This document shows, one piece after another, positions 7,810 to 17,712 of a stretch of 64,000 bases of DNA. Made by a program: the position numbers and the translations under genes. The notes under the pieces are model-generated. The model searched no databases. It was not told the origin of the DNA and saw nothing but the letters and a program-made list of their open reading frames with translations. Source of the stretch: Paracoccaceae bacterium (GTDB lineage Bacteria; Pseudomonadota; Alphaproteobacteria; Rhodobacterales; Rhodobacteraceae); NCBI GenBank assembly GCA_020425085.1, contig JAGQRW010000004.1, forward strand, positions 310,001-374,000, in the 5' to 3' direction. Numbering within the stretch: position 1 is the first letter of the stretch; the number at the start of each line of letters is the position of its first letter.

Positions 7810-10557
7810 TCAGCCCGGTTTTTTCAGCGCCATCAGGGCGGCAAAGGGATTGTCCGGATCAATCGGTTTTTCGACCTTCCGTTCCGGGCGCGGCGGTGCC
7901 TTGTCCTTTTCCGCCTGTTTCTTGCCGCGCCGCGGCGCGGCCTTGGGCTTGGGCTTGTCGCGGCGCGCATGATCCGGTCGTTTCTTTGGTGCCCAGGTGA
8001 AAACATAGAAGGTTTCAGCCTCAGCCGCTGTCAAGGCTTCGCTGGCTTCAACCGTTTCGGCCTGACCCGCGCCCTGGTCGGCATCGGCGACTGGTGCAGC
8101 ATCAAAGGCGTCGGGGATTGGCGGCGCGGTCAATTCCGTTGCTTCGTCGGTCAGCGGCGCTGCCGTCGGGGTCGCCCTGACCTTGTCACGCGTGCCCTTT
8201 TCCGCCTTGTAGCCAAGGCCCGTCATCAGGTCGGCGAACTGCTCCAGCGTCAGCCCGGTGATCGACAGCATGTCGGCTGTGGCTTCAAACCCGGCGCGGC
8301 TGTCCATGCTGCGGGTCATGTCGGCAAGTCGTTCCAGCATGTCGATACGGATTGCCCGCGTCCCGGCCTGCCGATAACCGGCCTTTTCGAAATAACCATC
8401 CGGCATGCCCGGCAGCGCCGGAACCGTGACCAGCCCCGGCGGGGGCGATTCCGGGAACTCATCAAGCCCCTGCCATAGTGACCACAGAACCAGCCTCAAA
8501 CGGGTAGGTGCGGGTTTCAGCATCGGGTGCAGGAACAACGTGTACTGGCCAAACCTGACGCCGTGCTTGCGCAGCATGGCGCGGGCATCCTGATCCAGTT
8601 CCTTCACGTCTTTGGCCACCGTGGCGCGCGACAACACGCCCAGTTCTTCGACCAGACGGAACGCGACACCTCGTGCCATGCCGGTAATCGCCTCATCCTT
8701 TTGCAACGCAATCAGCGCCTCGAACAGGGCCGCGACCTTGCGCTCGACAAAATGGCCAAGACGGCGACGCACCTTGGCGGCGACCTCGCTGCCGGCTTCT
8801 TCGTCAACGAAAACCTCGATCTCCGGCGACAGGATATCGGCACCCTTGACCAGCTTGCCAACCGCGGCATCGCCCCACATCAACCCACCCTGTTCGGTGA
8901 AATCAATTTCGGTGTCCGGCGCATTATAGAAACGATCCGAGCGCAGGTTGAATTCCACCCCCAGTGCCGCCATGCCTGCCGCACGCAGGGTCCTGGCCTC
9001 GTCCGGGGTGGCATTGGCATCCTGCTGAAAGCGAAAGCCGCCAAGTTTGCCGATGTACTGATCTTCCACCATAACTTCGCCCTTGTCGTTCACTGTAGCC
9101 ACCAGGCTCTCCTTCTGTTTCAAACGGCGCATCAACACGGATGTGCGCCGGTCGACGAATCTTTGTGTCAGGCGATCATGCAATGCGTCCGACAGGCGGT
9201 CTTCTACCGCGCGGGTCTGGTCGCGCCAATGATTTTCGTCAATTACCCAATTCTTTCGCTGTGCAACATAGGTCCAGGTGCGGATGAACGCCAATCTTTT
9301 GGACAATGTGTCAATGTCGCCATCGCTGCGGTCGATCCGGCTGATCTGCGCTGCCAGCCAGTCATCGGCAACCCGGCCCTGATTCTGCAAGAAACCGAAC
9401 AGGCGCGATAGCAATGCCGCGTGTTCGCCGGCAGTGATGTTGCGGAAATCCGGCACCTGACAGATGTCCCAAAGCAGGCGCACATCCTGGGGCGAGCATA
9501 TCCGGTCGGCAACCTCGGCATTTTCCGCCAATGTTTTCAGGGCGATCAGATCGTCGGATTGGCGTGTCCTGACCAGACGCTCGTCCCCGCTTGCCGCCTC
9601 GAGCGAGGCGACCAATGCCTGGATTGAACCCATGTCGAGCCGGTCATTGCGCCATTGCAGGCGCCCGGATGGCGTAAAGCGATGTTCTTCGATCGCCTCG
9701 ACAACCTCGGCGGCCAGTGGTGCTGCTTCGCCGGTCACGCCAAAGCTGCCCGGTTTCATATGCCGCCCGGCCCGACCGGCAATCTGCGCCAGTTCATCCG
9801 GTTGCAGCCGCCGCATCCGGCGGCCATCAAATTTCGACAGGGCCGAAAATGCCACATGGTCGATATCAAGGTTAAGCCCCATGCCAATCGCGTCGGTCGC
9901 CACCAGATGATCGACATCGCCGTTCTGGTAAAGCGCCACCTGAGCGTTTCGCGTGCGCGGGCTTAGCGCACCGGTGACCACCGCCGCCCCACCCTTTTGG
10001 CGGCGCAACAATTCGGCGATGGCATAGACATTTTCGACCGAGAAGCCGACAATCGCCGAACGTGGCGGCATGCGACTGATCTTTTTCGATCCGGTATAGG
10101 ACAGTTGCGAGAACCGCTCGCGTTTCAGAAATGAAACCTTTGGCACCAGTGCATTGATCGGCCCTCGCATGGTGTCGCTGCCTAAAAACAGCGTTTCCTT
10201 CAACCCGCGCGCGTGCAGCAAGCGATGGGTAAAGACATGGCCACGCTCCGGGTCGGTACAAAGCTGAATCTCGTCCACCGCCACGAAATCGGCACCGATG
10301 CCCATTGGCATCGCCTCGACCGTTGCCACCCAATAACGGGTACGCGGCGGAACGATGCGTTCCTCACCGGTGACCAGCGCCACCACCGAAGGGCCGCGCA
10401 GGGCGACGATGCGGTCGTAAACCTCACGCGCCAGCAATCGCAATGGCAGGCCGATCACCCCGGTGGGATAGCCAAGCATGCGTTCGATGGCATAGTGGGT
10501 CTTGCCGGTATTGGTTGGTCCAAGCACCGCCTGAACCCGCGCGTCTGTCTGGCCCAT
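7810..10557 (-). CDS. SUV3-like DEAD/DEAH RNA helicase
   Basis: A 915-residue superfamily 2 helicase. Walker A is GPTNTGKT (residues 13-20), the Walker B variant is DEIQ near residue 95, and motif VI is QIAGRAGRH near 262. This matches the bacterial relatives of mitochondrial SUV3, the degradosome helicase. A long alpha-helical middle follows. The C-terminal 150 residues are low complexity, first Ala/Glu/Thr-rich and then strongly basic (AAPRRGKKQAEKDKAPPRPE), suggesting an RNA-binding tail. It heads the S4-ferredoxin-CarD series. Substrate RNAs are unknown. Confidence 0.9.
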   Translation of the reverse strand: MGQTDARVQAVLGPTNTGKTHYAIERMLGYPTGVIGLPLRLLAREVYDRIVALRGPSVVALVTGEERIVPPRTRYWVATVEAMPMGIGADFVAVDEIQLCTDPERGHVFTHRLLHARGLKETLFLGSDTMRGPINALVPKVSFLKRERFSQLSYTGSKKISRMPPRSAIVGFSVENVYAIAELLRRQKGGAAVVTGALSPRTRNAQVALYQNGDVDHLVATDAIGMGLNLDIDHVAFSALSKFDGRRMRRLQPDELAQIAGRAGRHMKPGSFGVTGEAAPLAAEVVEAIEEHRFTPSGRLQWRNDRLDMGSIQALVASLEAASGDERLVRTRQSDDLIALKTLAENAEVADRICSPQDVRLLWDICQVPDFRNITAGEHAALLSRLFGFLQNQGRVADDWLAAQISRIDRSDGDIDTLSKRLAFIRTWTYVAQRKNWVIDENHWRDQTRAVEDRLSDALHDRLTQRFVDRRTSVLMRRLKQKESLVATVNDKGEVMVEDQYIGKLGGFRFQQDANATPDEARTLRAAGMAALGVEFNLRSDRFYNAPDTEIDFTEQGGLMWGDAAVGKLVKGADILSPEIEVFVDEEAGSEVAAKVRRRLGHFVERKVAALFEALIALQKDEAITGMARGVAFRLVEELGVLSRATVAKDVKELDQDARAMLRKHGVRFGQYTLFLHPMLKPAPTRLRLVLWSLWQGLDEFPESPPPGLVTVPALPGMPDGYFEKAGYRQAGTRAIRIDMLERLADMTRSMDSRAGFEATADMLSITGLTLEQFADLMTGLGYKAEKGTRDKVRATPTAAPLTDEATELTAPPIPDAFDAAPVADADQGAGQAETVEASEALTAAEAETFYVFTWAPKKRPDHARRDKPKPKAAPRRGKKQAEKDKAPPRPERKVEKPIDPDNPFAALMALKKPG

Positions 10558-10574
10558 CGCCCAATTCCTGAATC

Positions 10575-11156
10575 CTAAAGCGAGGTGCCTTGGGTTTTTT
10601 CCATCAATCTGTCGATAGTCTCGTCTAAATCCGGGCGGAATGGATGTACAGCCTTGGCGGCAAGGAATGCCTTCAGCGCCGCTTTGGGCCGGTCCAGCGC
10701 CTCATAGATCATGCCAAGCCCCATCAACGCACCGAAATGATGTGGGTTCAATTTCAGCGTCACCTCGATATCGGCGATCGACGGGCCATATTTGCCAGCC
10801 AGGAAAAATGCCGTCGCGCGCGCGTTCCAGCCTTCGGCGAAATCCGGGGCATGATCGGTAAGTGCGGTCAGATGTTCAATCGCGATATCAAGTTTTCCCT
10901 CGTTGATCGCCGCACGCCCACGTTCCAACAGCAGATCCATCGCATCGGAACCGGAATGCGACCAAGCCTTCAGAATCCGCTTTTCGACCGACTCCCAGTC
11001 ACCGTCTGCGGGATCGAGTAATTGCTGGTAAAGTTCATCAAGATCATCATCCGCCAAATCCGATTGCGCCGCCACTTGTGCACCGGCACAAAATAGCGCA
11101 ATAAAAAACGCAAATGCCGCAACGGCAAGGGTGGCTTTTCGGTCAATCAGTCGCAT
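10575..11156 (-). CDS. Secreted TPR-repeat protein
   Basis: A 193-residue protein. I start it at 11156 so that it opens with a clear signal peptide (MRLIDRKATLAVAAFAFFIA, cleavage after AQVAAQ); a longer reading adds 17 residues without signal character. About three tetratricopeptide-like helical pairs follow (WNARATAFFLAGKYGPSIAD, then HHFGALMGLGMIYEALDRPK). Such proteins are periplasmic scaffolds. It lies 18 bases upstream of the helicase on the same strand and is divergent from the SCP2 gene. No specific function is assignable. Confidence 0.8.
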   Translation of the reverse strand: MRLIDRKATLAVAAFAFFIALFCAGAQVAAQSDLADDDLDELYQQLLDPADGDWESVEKRILKAWSHSGSDAMDLLLERGRAAINEGKLDIAIEHLTALTDHAPDFAEGWNARATAFFLAGKYGPSIADIEVTLKLNPHHFGALMGLGMIYEALDRPKAALKAFLAAKAVHPFRPDLDETIDRLMEKTQGTSL

Positions 11157-11227
11157 ATCGGTAGCAATGGTAACCCATTGAACGCAATTTGCGAGGGAAA
11201 CCCGCACATGAAATCGGAGGATAACGA

Positions 11228-11518
11228 ATGAGTGAAGTCGTGAACGAGGCCGTAACGGCCCTGAAAGCGAAACTTGGTGACGGCGGGTTTGACAGCGTGG
11301 TCAAATTCACCATCAACGGCGAAGGTTCGGTGATGGTCGACGCCAACGGCGTTCGCGCCGGTGATGACGAGGCGGATTGCACGCTTTCCGCCGACAGCGA
11401 CACCTTTCAGTCGATCATGGATGGATCGCTGAACCCTACTGCCGCCTTCATGTCTGGCAAGCTGGCAGTTGACGGCGACATGGGCATTGCCATGAAACTG
11501 GGCGCGGCTCTCGCCTGA
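11228..11518 (+). CDS. SCP2 sterol-binding domain protein
   Basis: A 96-residue stand-alone SCP2 domain protein (VVKFTINGEGSVMVDANGVR, then the acidic DDEADCTLSADSDTF and FMSGKLAVDGDMGIAMKLG). SCP2 folds have a hydrophobic tunnel for acyl chains or sterol-like lipids. GGAGG precedes the start (AATCGGAGGATAACGAATG). The hydrolase gene begins 2 bases after the stop, so a lipid-binding plus lipid-hydrolysing pair is plausible. The actual ligand is unknown. Confidence 0.9.
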   Translation: MSEVVNEAVTALKAKLGDGGFDSVVKFTINGEGSVMVDANGVRAGDDEADCTLSADSDTFQSIMDGSLNPTAAFMSGKLAVDGDMGIAMKLGAALA

Positions 11519-11520
11519 AA

Positions 11521-12447
11521 ATGCCGGACGCACCACTTTATGCCGAACATGCCGAGGCGCCGCCGCAAGGCCAGGCATGTTGGCTTGACGCGGCGGACGG
11601 GACGCGTTTGCGTGCCGCATTCTGGCGCAGGGGGGACAAGGGCACTGTGCTGTTGTTCCCCGGCCGTACCGAATTCATCGAAAAATACGGTCGTACCGCA
11701 GCCGATTTCGCGGCGCGCGGTTACGCCATGGCCTGTATCGACTGGCGCGGACAGGGGCTTTCGGATCGACTGGCCCCCAACCGCAAACTCGGGCATGTGG
11801 AACATTTCCAGGACTACCAGACAGATGTAGATGCACTGATAAAGCTGGTCAGGGCCAATGGCCTGCCGGAACCCTATTTCATCTGTGCCCATTCCATGGG
11901 CGGCGCAATCGCGCTGCGCGCCCTGCTGAACGGTGCCGATATCAAACGCACCGTCATGACGGCGCCGATGTGGGGTCTGAACATCGAACCACTGTGGCGT
12001 GGTCTGGCGCAGGCGGTGGCGGCAGGCACTCGCATCGTTGGTCTGGGTCAGGAATTTGCCCCCGGCACCGGTCCGCTGAACTATCTGGAATCACATGAGT
12101 TCATGGATAATTCCCTGACTTCATCCGCCGAAGGCTGGGAATACATGACGCGACTGGTCAAGGCGCATCCTGGGCTGGAAATTGGCGGGCCAAGCATCCA
12201 ATGGCTTTACGAAGCATTGGTGGAAACCAGGGATCTGATGGCATCAACCCCGCCCGAACATGAAATGCTGTGCATGATAGGCAGCGACGAAAAGGTGGTC
12301 GACAAGCGCGATGTTCTGGCCTACGCGGAAAGATGGACGCATGGTCAGGTGGCCATCGTTACCGGCGCGCGCCATGAAATCCTGATGGAGAGCCAGGAAA
12401 TTCGCAAACGCGCCCATGACATGATCGACGCGTTCTTTTCCGGCTGA
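11521..12447 (+). CDS. Alpha/beta hydrolase (lysophospholipase L2-like)
   Basis: A 308-residue protein of the Hydrolase_4 / serine aminopeptidase S33 group. The nucleophile elbow is AHSMGG (Ser in the motif CAHSMGGAIALRA), the oxyanion region reads LLFPGRTEFIEKYG, and a late His occurs in TGARHEILME. Family members include monoglyceride lipases and lysophospholipase L2 (PldB). It is cytoplasmic, with no signal peptide. Coupling to the SCP2 gene favours a lipid substrate. Confidence 0.85.
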   Translation: MPDAPLYAEHAEAPPQGQACWLDAADGTRLRAAFWRRGDKGTVLLFPGRTEFIEKYGRTAADFAARGYAMACIDWRGQGLSDRLAPNRKLGHVEHFQDYQTDVDALIKLVRANGLPEPYFICAHSMGGAIALRALLNGADIKRTVMTAPMWGLNIEPLWRGLAQAVAAGTRIVGLGQEFAPGTGPLNYLESHEFMDNSLTSSAEGWEYMTRLVKAHPGLEIGGPSIQWLYEALVETRDLMASTPPEHEMLCMIGSDEKVVDKRDVLAYAERWTHGQVAIVTGARHEILMESQEIRKRAHDMIDAFFSG

Positions 12448-12463
12448 CGGGCGGCGGATTGAT

Positions 12464-13264
12464 TCAGTCCGCGTTCAAAAACGCCATGGCTGCCTTGTGG
12501 ATATCCCTGTTACCGGCGGCAAGGATCTGGCCGCCGGCATGCGCCGGGCCACCCTGCCAGTTGGTGACGATCCCGCCCGCCGCCTCGATCACCGCGATTG
12601 GTGCCTGCACGTCATAGGCGGAAAGGCCGGCTTCGACCACCAGGTCGATCTGACCGGCGGCAATCATGGCATAGGCATAGCAATCCATGCCATAACGCGT
12701 CAGTCGGCAATGCGACGACAACGCCCCGAATGCCTGATATTCAGCCCGGGTGCCGATTTCCGGGAAGGTGCTGAACAGAACCGCATCGGCAAGGTCATTG
12801 CAAGGCCGGGTGGCAAGATCAAGCCGACCATAAGGCCCGGTAACTTCGGCCTGACCGAAACCGCCAGAAAACCGTTCACCGATAAACGGCTGGTCGATAA
12901 TGCCGTAAAGTGGTGCATCGCCAGCATTCACCGCCACCAATACGCCCCATGTCGGCGCGCCGCTGATGAAACTGCGGGTGCCGTCGATTGGATCCAGCAC
13001 CCAGGTCAGACCGCTGGTCCCCGGAGACTGGCCGAATTCCTCGCCATAGATGCCATCATCCGGGCGCAAGGCACCAAGAACCGACCGCATCGCCTGTTCA
13101 GCCTCGCGGTCGGCAATGGTTACAGGGTCGAAATCCTGTTCCAGCTTGTTGTCGGCAATCAGATTGCGGCTGCGGAAATATTGCAGGGTGACCGGTCGCG
13201 CCGCATCCGCAAGCACGGCGGCAGTAGCGATCAGGTCGGCCTGTAGTTCATCGTCGATTCTCAT
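12464..13264 (-). CDS. hisN: Histidinol-phosphatase / inositol monophosphatase family
   Basis: A 266-residue Mg-dependent phosphatase of the IMPase fold. Metal-site motifs are GEEFG and WVLDPIDGTRSFISG, and the C-terminal YDVQAPIAVIEAAGG completes the site. Length and motif details fit the HisN type that dephosphorylates L-histidinol phosphate in histidine synthesis in actinobacteria and many alphaproteobacteria. The alternative is a generic inositol-phosphate phosphatase. It is convergent with the hydrolase (16-base gap). No other his gene is in the window. Confidence 0.8.
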   Translation of the reverse strand: MRIDDELQADLIATAAVLADAARPVTLQYFRSRNLIADNKLEQDFDPVTIADREAEQAMRSVLGALRPDDGIYGEEFGQSPGTSGLTWVLDPIDGTRSFISGAPTWGVLVAVNAGDAPLYGIIDQPFIGERFSGGFGQAEVTGPYGRLDLATRPCNDLADAVLFSTFPEIGTRAEYQAFGALSSHCRLTRYGMDCYAYAMIAAGQIDLVVEAGLSAYDVQAPIAVIEAAGGIVTNWQGGPAHAGGQILAAGNRDIHKAAMAFLNAD

Positions 13265-13358
13265 GAAAGATCCCCGCTCGGTGGTTCAGAAGCCAGCAGC
13301 GGGGATTTCATATCGCAAGCCTTAGGTCAACTGGCTGCGACAGGTATTTCATGGTTGA

Positions 13359-13730
13359 TCAGGCAGCGTCACTCAATACGCGAGCAAGATCGAACAACCG
13401 GCGACGCTGATGTTCAGGGATGGCGTAATAAGAGCGCACCAGTTCCAGCGCCTCTTTGTCGGCCAGAAGATCACCAAGCGGATTTTCAATGCCCGCGGCA
13501 GCCGCATTTTCCCCTTCGAGACCTTCAAAAAAGAACGAAATCGGAACCTCCATCGCATGCGCGATGTCCCAAAGACGCGAGGCACTGACGCGGTTCATGC
13601 CGGTTTCATATTTCTGAATCTGCTGAAATTTGATGCCAACCGCCTCGCCGAGTTGTTGCTGGGTCATGCCAACCATCCAACGACGATGACGAATGCGTTT
13701 GCCGACATGGACATCTACCGGGTGTTTCAT
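13359..13730 (-). CDS. XRE-family regulator (PraR/PhrR-like)
   Basis: A 123-residue DNA-binding protein. A Cro/C1-type helix-turn-helix occupies residues about 9-65 (GKRIRHRRWMVGMTQQQLGE, then the recognition helix FQQIQKYETGMNRVSASRLW). A short helical C-terminus (ALELVRSYYAIPEHQRRRLF) follows. The layout is that of rhizobial PraR/PhrR regulators, which control attachment, biofilm and quorum sensing. The ATG follows a strong AAGGAG site, and 235 AT-rich bases upstream separate it from typA. The name reflects similarity only; target genes are unknown. Confidence 0.88.
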   Translation of the reverse strand: MKHPVDVHVGKRIRHRRWMVGMTQQQLGEAVGIKFQQIQKYETGMNRVSASRLWDIAHAMEVPISFFFEGLEGENAAAAGIENPLGDLLADKEALELVRSYYAIPEHQRRRLFDLARVLSDAA

Positions 13731-13965
13731 TTTATACTCCTTCGTTCCCTCATTGATATAAAAGCAATTACCGTGCCAATATATCTGTTTTGTCCGAAAT
13801 TCCGGAAATGAATCGTGCAGTCACCGTACAAACTTATGAAATTCTGGGTATAATCCTATAATCACTAATGTGTGATAATGCAATACGAGGTTTATCAACC
13901 TCAGAATACGTTCAATCTAAGGATGTTTCGCATATTGCAATGCAAAATGCAATAGTTCTGAACGG
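13731..13965 (-). promoter_or_regulatory. AT-rich upstream region of the PraR-like gene
   Basis: These 235 bases lie between the typA stop and the XRE-regulator start, both on the minus strand. They are clearly more AT-rich than their surroundings. The end next to the regulator includes a near-consensus ribosome site (AAGGAGTATAAAATG read on minus). A 5' leader and one or more promoters for the regulator are the likely content. I see no reading frame that looks genuine. Confidence 0.35.
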
Positions 13966-15786
13966 TTATTCTTGCGTTTTGCGACTCTGGCGCTTGCGTT
14001 CGTGCGGATCAAGATGGCGTTTGCGCAACCGGATTGCCTTGGGCGTAACCTCGACCAGTTCGTCATTGTCGATATAGGCAATCGCTTCTTCCAGCGAAAA
14101 CCGCACCGGCGTGGTCAGGCGCACCGCCTCGTCTGTGCCGCTGGCGCGCACATTGGTCAGCTTCTTGCCCTTCAGGGGATTGACCTCAAGATCGTTGCCG
14201 CGTGAATGCTCGCCGATGATCATGCCCTGATATACCTGCACCTGGGCACCGATGAACATCTTGCCGCGATCTTCCAGATTGAACAGGGCGTAAGGCACCG
14301 AAACGCCGCTTTCCATCGAGATCAGAACCCCGGCGCGGCGGCCCTGAATGGCCCCCTTGAACGGCGCCCATTCGTGAAACACCCGATTGAGAACGCCGGT
14401 GCCGCGCGTGTCAGTCAGAAATTCGCCGTGATAACCGATCAGCCCGCGCGACGGCACATGCGCGATGATGCGCGTCTTGCCGACACCGCCGGGGCGCATC
14501 TCGGCCAGTTCACCTTTGCGCAGGGTCAGCTTTTCGATCACCGAGCCTGCATATTCGTCGTCAACGTCGATGGTGACTTCTTCGATCGGCTCCAACTGCA
14601 CGCCGTCCCTGTACTGGAACAGCACCTGTGGGCGCGAGATTGACAATTCGAACCCTTCGCGGCGCATGTTCTCGATCAGAACGCCCATCTGCAATTCGCC
14701 GCGACCGGCGACCTCGAACGCATCGCCGCCCGGCGTGTCGCTGACCTTGATGGCGACATTGCTTTCGGCCTCGCGCAGCAGGCGGGCGCGGATTACCCGG
14801 CTTTGCACCTTGACACCGTCGCGACCGGCCAGCGGGCTGTCGTTGATGCCAAAGGTGACGGTGATGGTGGGCGGATCAATCGGCTGGGCCGGGATCGCCT
14901 CGACCACCTCGAACGCACATAGCGTATCGGCCACCGTCGCCTTGGACATGCCGGCGACAGAGACGATATCACCGGCTTCGGCCAGGTCGATCGCCTGCTG
15001 GGTCAGGCCGCGAAATGCCAGAATCTTGGTAACGCGGAAATTTTCGATCAACGTGCCATCGCGCGAAAGTGCCTTGATGGTGGTGCCTGCCTTCAGCGTG
15101 CCGCTTTCCACCCGGCCGGTCAGGATCCGCCCGAGATAGCTGTCGCCGCCAAGCGTGGTCGCCAGCATGCGAAACGGCTGATCGCGCTGCGCAATCTGTG
15201 CCGGGGCCGGAACATGCCGGATGATCAGATCAAACAGTGCCGACAAATCCTTGCGCGGACCGTCAAGTTCCAGATCCGCCCAGCCAGCCCGCCCCGAGGC
15301 ATACATGTGCGGAAAATCAAGCTGTTCCTCGCTGGCGTCGAGATTGGCGAACAGATCGAAACACTCGTCAAGCGCGCGGTCCGGTTCGGCGTCGGGTTTG
15401 TCGACCTTGTTCAGCACCACGATCGGCCGCAGCCCCAGCGCCAGCGCCTTCTGGGTCACGAACTTGGTCTGCGGCATCGGACCTTCGGCGGCATCGACCA
15501 GCAGGACCACGCCATCGACCATGCTCAGGATCCGCTCAACTTCGCCGCCGAAATCAGCGTGGCCAGGGGTATCGACGATATTGATCCTTGTGCCATTCCA
15601 GAGAACCGAGGTCGCCTTGGCAAGGATGGTAATGCCGCGCTCGCGTTCCAGATCATTGCTGTCCATGGCACGTTCGACCGTGGTTTCATTGGCGCGATAA
15701 TTGCCGGATTGCTTCAGCATTTCGTCAACCAGCGTGGTCTTGCCATGATCCACATGCGCGATGATCGCGATGTTGCGAAGCTCCAT
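13966..15786 (-). CDS. typA: Ribosome-binding translational GTPase TypA/BipA
   Basis: A 606-residue TypA/BipA, full family length. The G domain occupies residues 1-200: P-loop [10 protein letters not shown] (10-19), switch [15 protein letters not shown] and the NKVDKPDA base-recognition motif. Domains II, III and V and the BipA-specific C-terminal domain follow, ending in a basic tail ([18 protein letters not shown]). It binds 70S ribosomes under stress and helps 50S assembly at low temperature. It is divergent from the quinone oxidoreductase gene across 180 bases. Confidence 0.96.
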   Translation of the reverse strand: MELRNIAIIAHVDHGKTTLVDEMLKQSGNYRANETTVERAMDSNDLERERGITILAKATSVLWNGTRINIVDTPGHADFGGEVERILSMVDGVVLLVDAAEGPMPQTKFVTQKALALGLRPIVVLNKVDKPDAEPDRALDECFDLFANLDASEEQLDFPHMYASGRAGWADLELDGPRKDLSALFDLIIRHVPAPAQIAQRDQPFRMLATTLGGDSYLGRILTGRVESGTLKAGTTIKALSRDGTLIENFRVTKILAFRGLTQQAIDLAEAGDIVSVAGMSKATVADTLCAFEVVEAIPAQPIDPPTITVTFGINDSPLAGRDGVKVQSRVIRARLLREAESNVAIKVSDTPGGDAFEVAGRGELQMGVLIENMRREGFELSISRPQVLFQYRDGVQLEPIEEVTIDVDDEYAGSVIEKLTLRKGELAEMRPGGVGKTRIIAHVPSRGLIGYHGEFLTDTRGTGVLNRVFHEWAPFKGAIQGRRAGVLISMESGVSVPYALFNLEDRGKMFIGAQVQVYQGMIIGEHSRGNDLEVNPLKGKKLTNVRASGTDEAVRLTTPVRFSLEEAIAYIDNDELVEVTPKAIRLRKRHLDPHERKRQSRKTQE

Positions 15787-15966
15787 GCGCCCTATCCTTT
15801 ATATGTACAGAGTTTCGCGCGGCCATACAGGAGGGGAAAGGCCTTGACCAGAGGCAATTTCAAGGCAGCCGGGTTTTAACCCCGGATGCTTGCGGCCTTG
15901 TCGCTTGTGTGCGGAAAATCTACCTGACAGACTGCCATCAAAGCCAGAACCAATCGGGAGAACCAG

Positions 15967-16926
15967 ATGCGCGCCATGCAAGTGACTGAATACGGAAAAC
16001 CGCTCGTCATGCGGGAAATCGAAAAACCCCTGCCGAACAAGGGCGAGGTTTTGCTGAAGATCCACGCCGTGGGCATCAATTTCGCAGATACCCTGCTGAT
16101 GTCCGGCACCTATCAGGAAAAGCCAACCTTGCCGTTTACCCTTGGCATGGAAATCTGCGGTACCATCGAAAAAACGGGTGATGGCGTTTCCCATCTGAAA
16201 CTGGGCCAGCGGGTCGCGGTATTCGCGGGTGCGGGTGGGCTGGCGGATTACGGCTGTTTCAGTGCGGCCGGTTGTGTGCCGATCCCTGATCAGATGTCGT
16301 CGGAACAGGCGGCGGCTTTCATGATTGCCTATGGCACCTCGCATGTGGCGCTGGACTACAAGGCGCATCTCAAACCGGGCGAACGGTTGCTGGTTCTGGG
16401 GGCATCCGGCGGTATCGGCTTGACCGCCGTTGAACTTGGCAAGTTGATGGGGGCCGAAGTGATTGCCGTGGCACGAGGCAAGGCAAAACTGGAAATTGCC
16501 CGCCAAAAGGGGGCGGACCACCTGATCGACAGCGAAACCGACGATATCCGGGAACGTGTCAAATCACTTGGCGGGGCCGATGTGGTCTATGATCCTGTCG
16601 GCGGCGCACAGTTCAACGCTGCCCTGCGCGCCTGCAACCCTGAGGCGCGACTGATCCCGCTTGGCTTTGCTTCGGGCGAGGTACCGCAGATCCCCGCCAA
16701 TATTCTGCTGGTCAAGAACCTTTCGGTGATCGGGTTTTACTGGGGTGGCTATGCGCGTTTCAAACCCAAGGTGCTGACAGACAGCATCACGCAACTTGTG
16801 GCCTGGTTTTCCGAGGGTAAACTTGCACCGCATATCAGCCATATTCTGCCCTTGGAACAGGCCAATCATGCGGTTGACCTTTTGCGCAACCGCAAATCCA
16901 CTGGCAAGGTGGTGGTGATGATCTGA
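15967..16926 (+). CDS. NADPH:quinone oxidoreductase family (MDR, zinc-free)
   Basis: A 319-residue medium-chain dehydrogenase/reductase of the QOR type. It has the N-terminal GroES-like domain (GEVLLKIHAVGINFADTLL), the nucleotide-binding loop VLGASGGIGLTA and no structural or catalytic zinc cysteines. Members reduce quinones or enoyl substrates with NADPH. GGGAG precedes the start. The next gene begins immediately after its stop codon. The exact substrate is not determinable. Confidence 0.88.
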   Translation: MRAMQVTEYGKPLVMREIEKPLPNKGEVLLKIHAVGINFADTLLMSGTYQEKPTLPFTLGMEICGTIEKTGDGVSHLKLGQRVAVFAGAGGLADYGCFSAAGCVPIPDQMSSEQAAAFMIAYGTSHVALDYKAHLKPGERLLVLGASGGIGLTAVELGKLMGAEVIAVARGKAKLEIARQKGADHLIDSETDDIRERVKSLGGADVVYDPVGGAQFNAALRACNPEARLIPLGFASGEVPQIPANILLVKNLSVIGFYWGGYARFKPKVLTDSITQLVAWFSEGKLAPHISHILPLEQANHAVDLLRNRKSTGKVVVMI

Positions 16927-17712
16927 ATGCTTCTGTTGCGCCAGTTTCGCCTGCTCAGGCGGCAGTTGCGCCGGCGGTTCGCTGCCGCCCCAGCGGCGCG
17001 GCGCATCTTCGTGCATATCGGCGCCCACAAGACCGGCACCACCTACATTCAGCAAACGCTGGAGGCCAACCGCGCCCGCCTGCCGCTCGCATTCGAAGTC
17101 GTACCAAGGCGCCAGCATCAACTGGCCCGGCTTGCCCGCATCGCCGCCAATGTGCGCACCGATCAGGACAGCAGTGCAAAAGAGACCGATTTGCGCCGGA
17201 ACGCCGCATTGCTGGCCCAACGGTTTTGCCGGGTGAAAACCCTGTTGATTACCCATGAAGGGCTGCCGGGACCAATGCCCGGGCGGGTAAGGTTTCCGGG
17301 GCTTTATCCCCAGGCAAAATACCTGCTGCCGGCGATGGTTTCAGGGCTGGCGGCACATGGCGCCACGGTGGAACTTATATTTTATCAACGCCGGTTTGCC
17401 GATTGGCAGGCCTCACTTTACCGTTACCGCTTTCGCGATCAGCCCGATCGCGACTACAACCCCAGGCGTTTTGCCAGGCGTTGCGGCTTGCCTGATGGCT
17501 GGGGCGATTTCATTTGCGAACTGCAAACCGTCTTGCCGGACATACCGCTGCATGTGGTTTCATATGAAAAAGACCGCGCCACCGGTCTGCTTGGCCGCGC
17601 GATCTATCAGCGGGTCGGCCTGACCGACACCGACATCAACGCGCTGCGACGACTGCCGGCGCAAAATGTGTCACGCCCAGAAACCCGACACGATATTCAG
17701 TTTGAACAATAA
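16927..17712 (+). CDS. Sulfotransferase-like P-loop protein
   Basis: A 261-residue protein. Near the N-terminus it has RIFVHIGAHKTGTTYIQ, matching the 5'-PSB (PAPS-binding) loop of sulfotransferase-fold proteins. A later segment (VELIFYQRRFADWQASLYRY) resembles the 3'-phosphate-binding strand region. The first 20 residues are unusually Arg/Leu-rich (LLLRQFRLLRRQLRRRF), perhaps a membrane-surface helix. Its ATG directly follows the upstream stop. The 3' end overlaps the convergent LysR gene by 16 bases. The acceptor substrate is unknown. Confidence 0.65.
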   Translation: MLLLRQFRLLRRQLRRRFAAAPAARRIFVHIGAHKTGTTYIQQTLEANRARLPLAFEVVPRRQHQLARLARIAANVRTDQDSSAKETDLRRNAALLAQRFCRVKTLLITHEGLPGPMPGRVRFPGLYPQAKYLLPAMVSGLAAHGATVELIFYQRRFADWQASLYRYRFRDQPDRDYNPRRFARRCGLPDGWGDFICELQTVLPDIPLHVVSYEKDRATGLLGRAIYQRVGLTDTDINALRRLPAQNVSRPETRHDIQFEQ

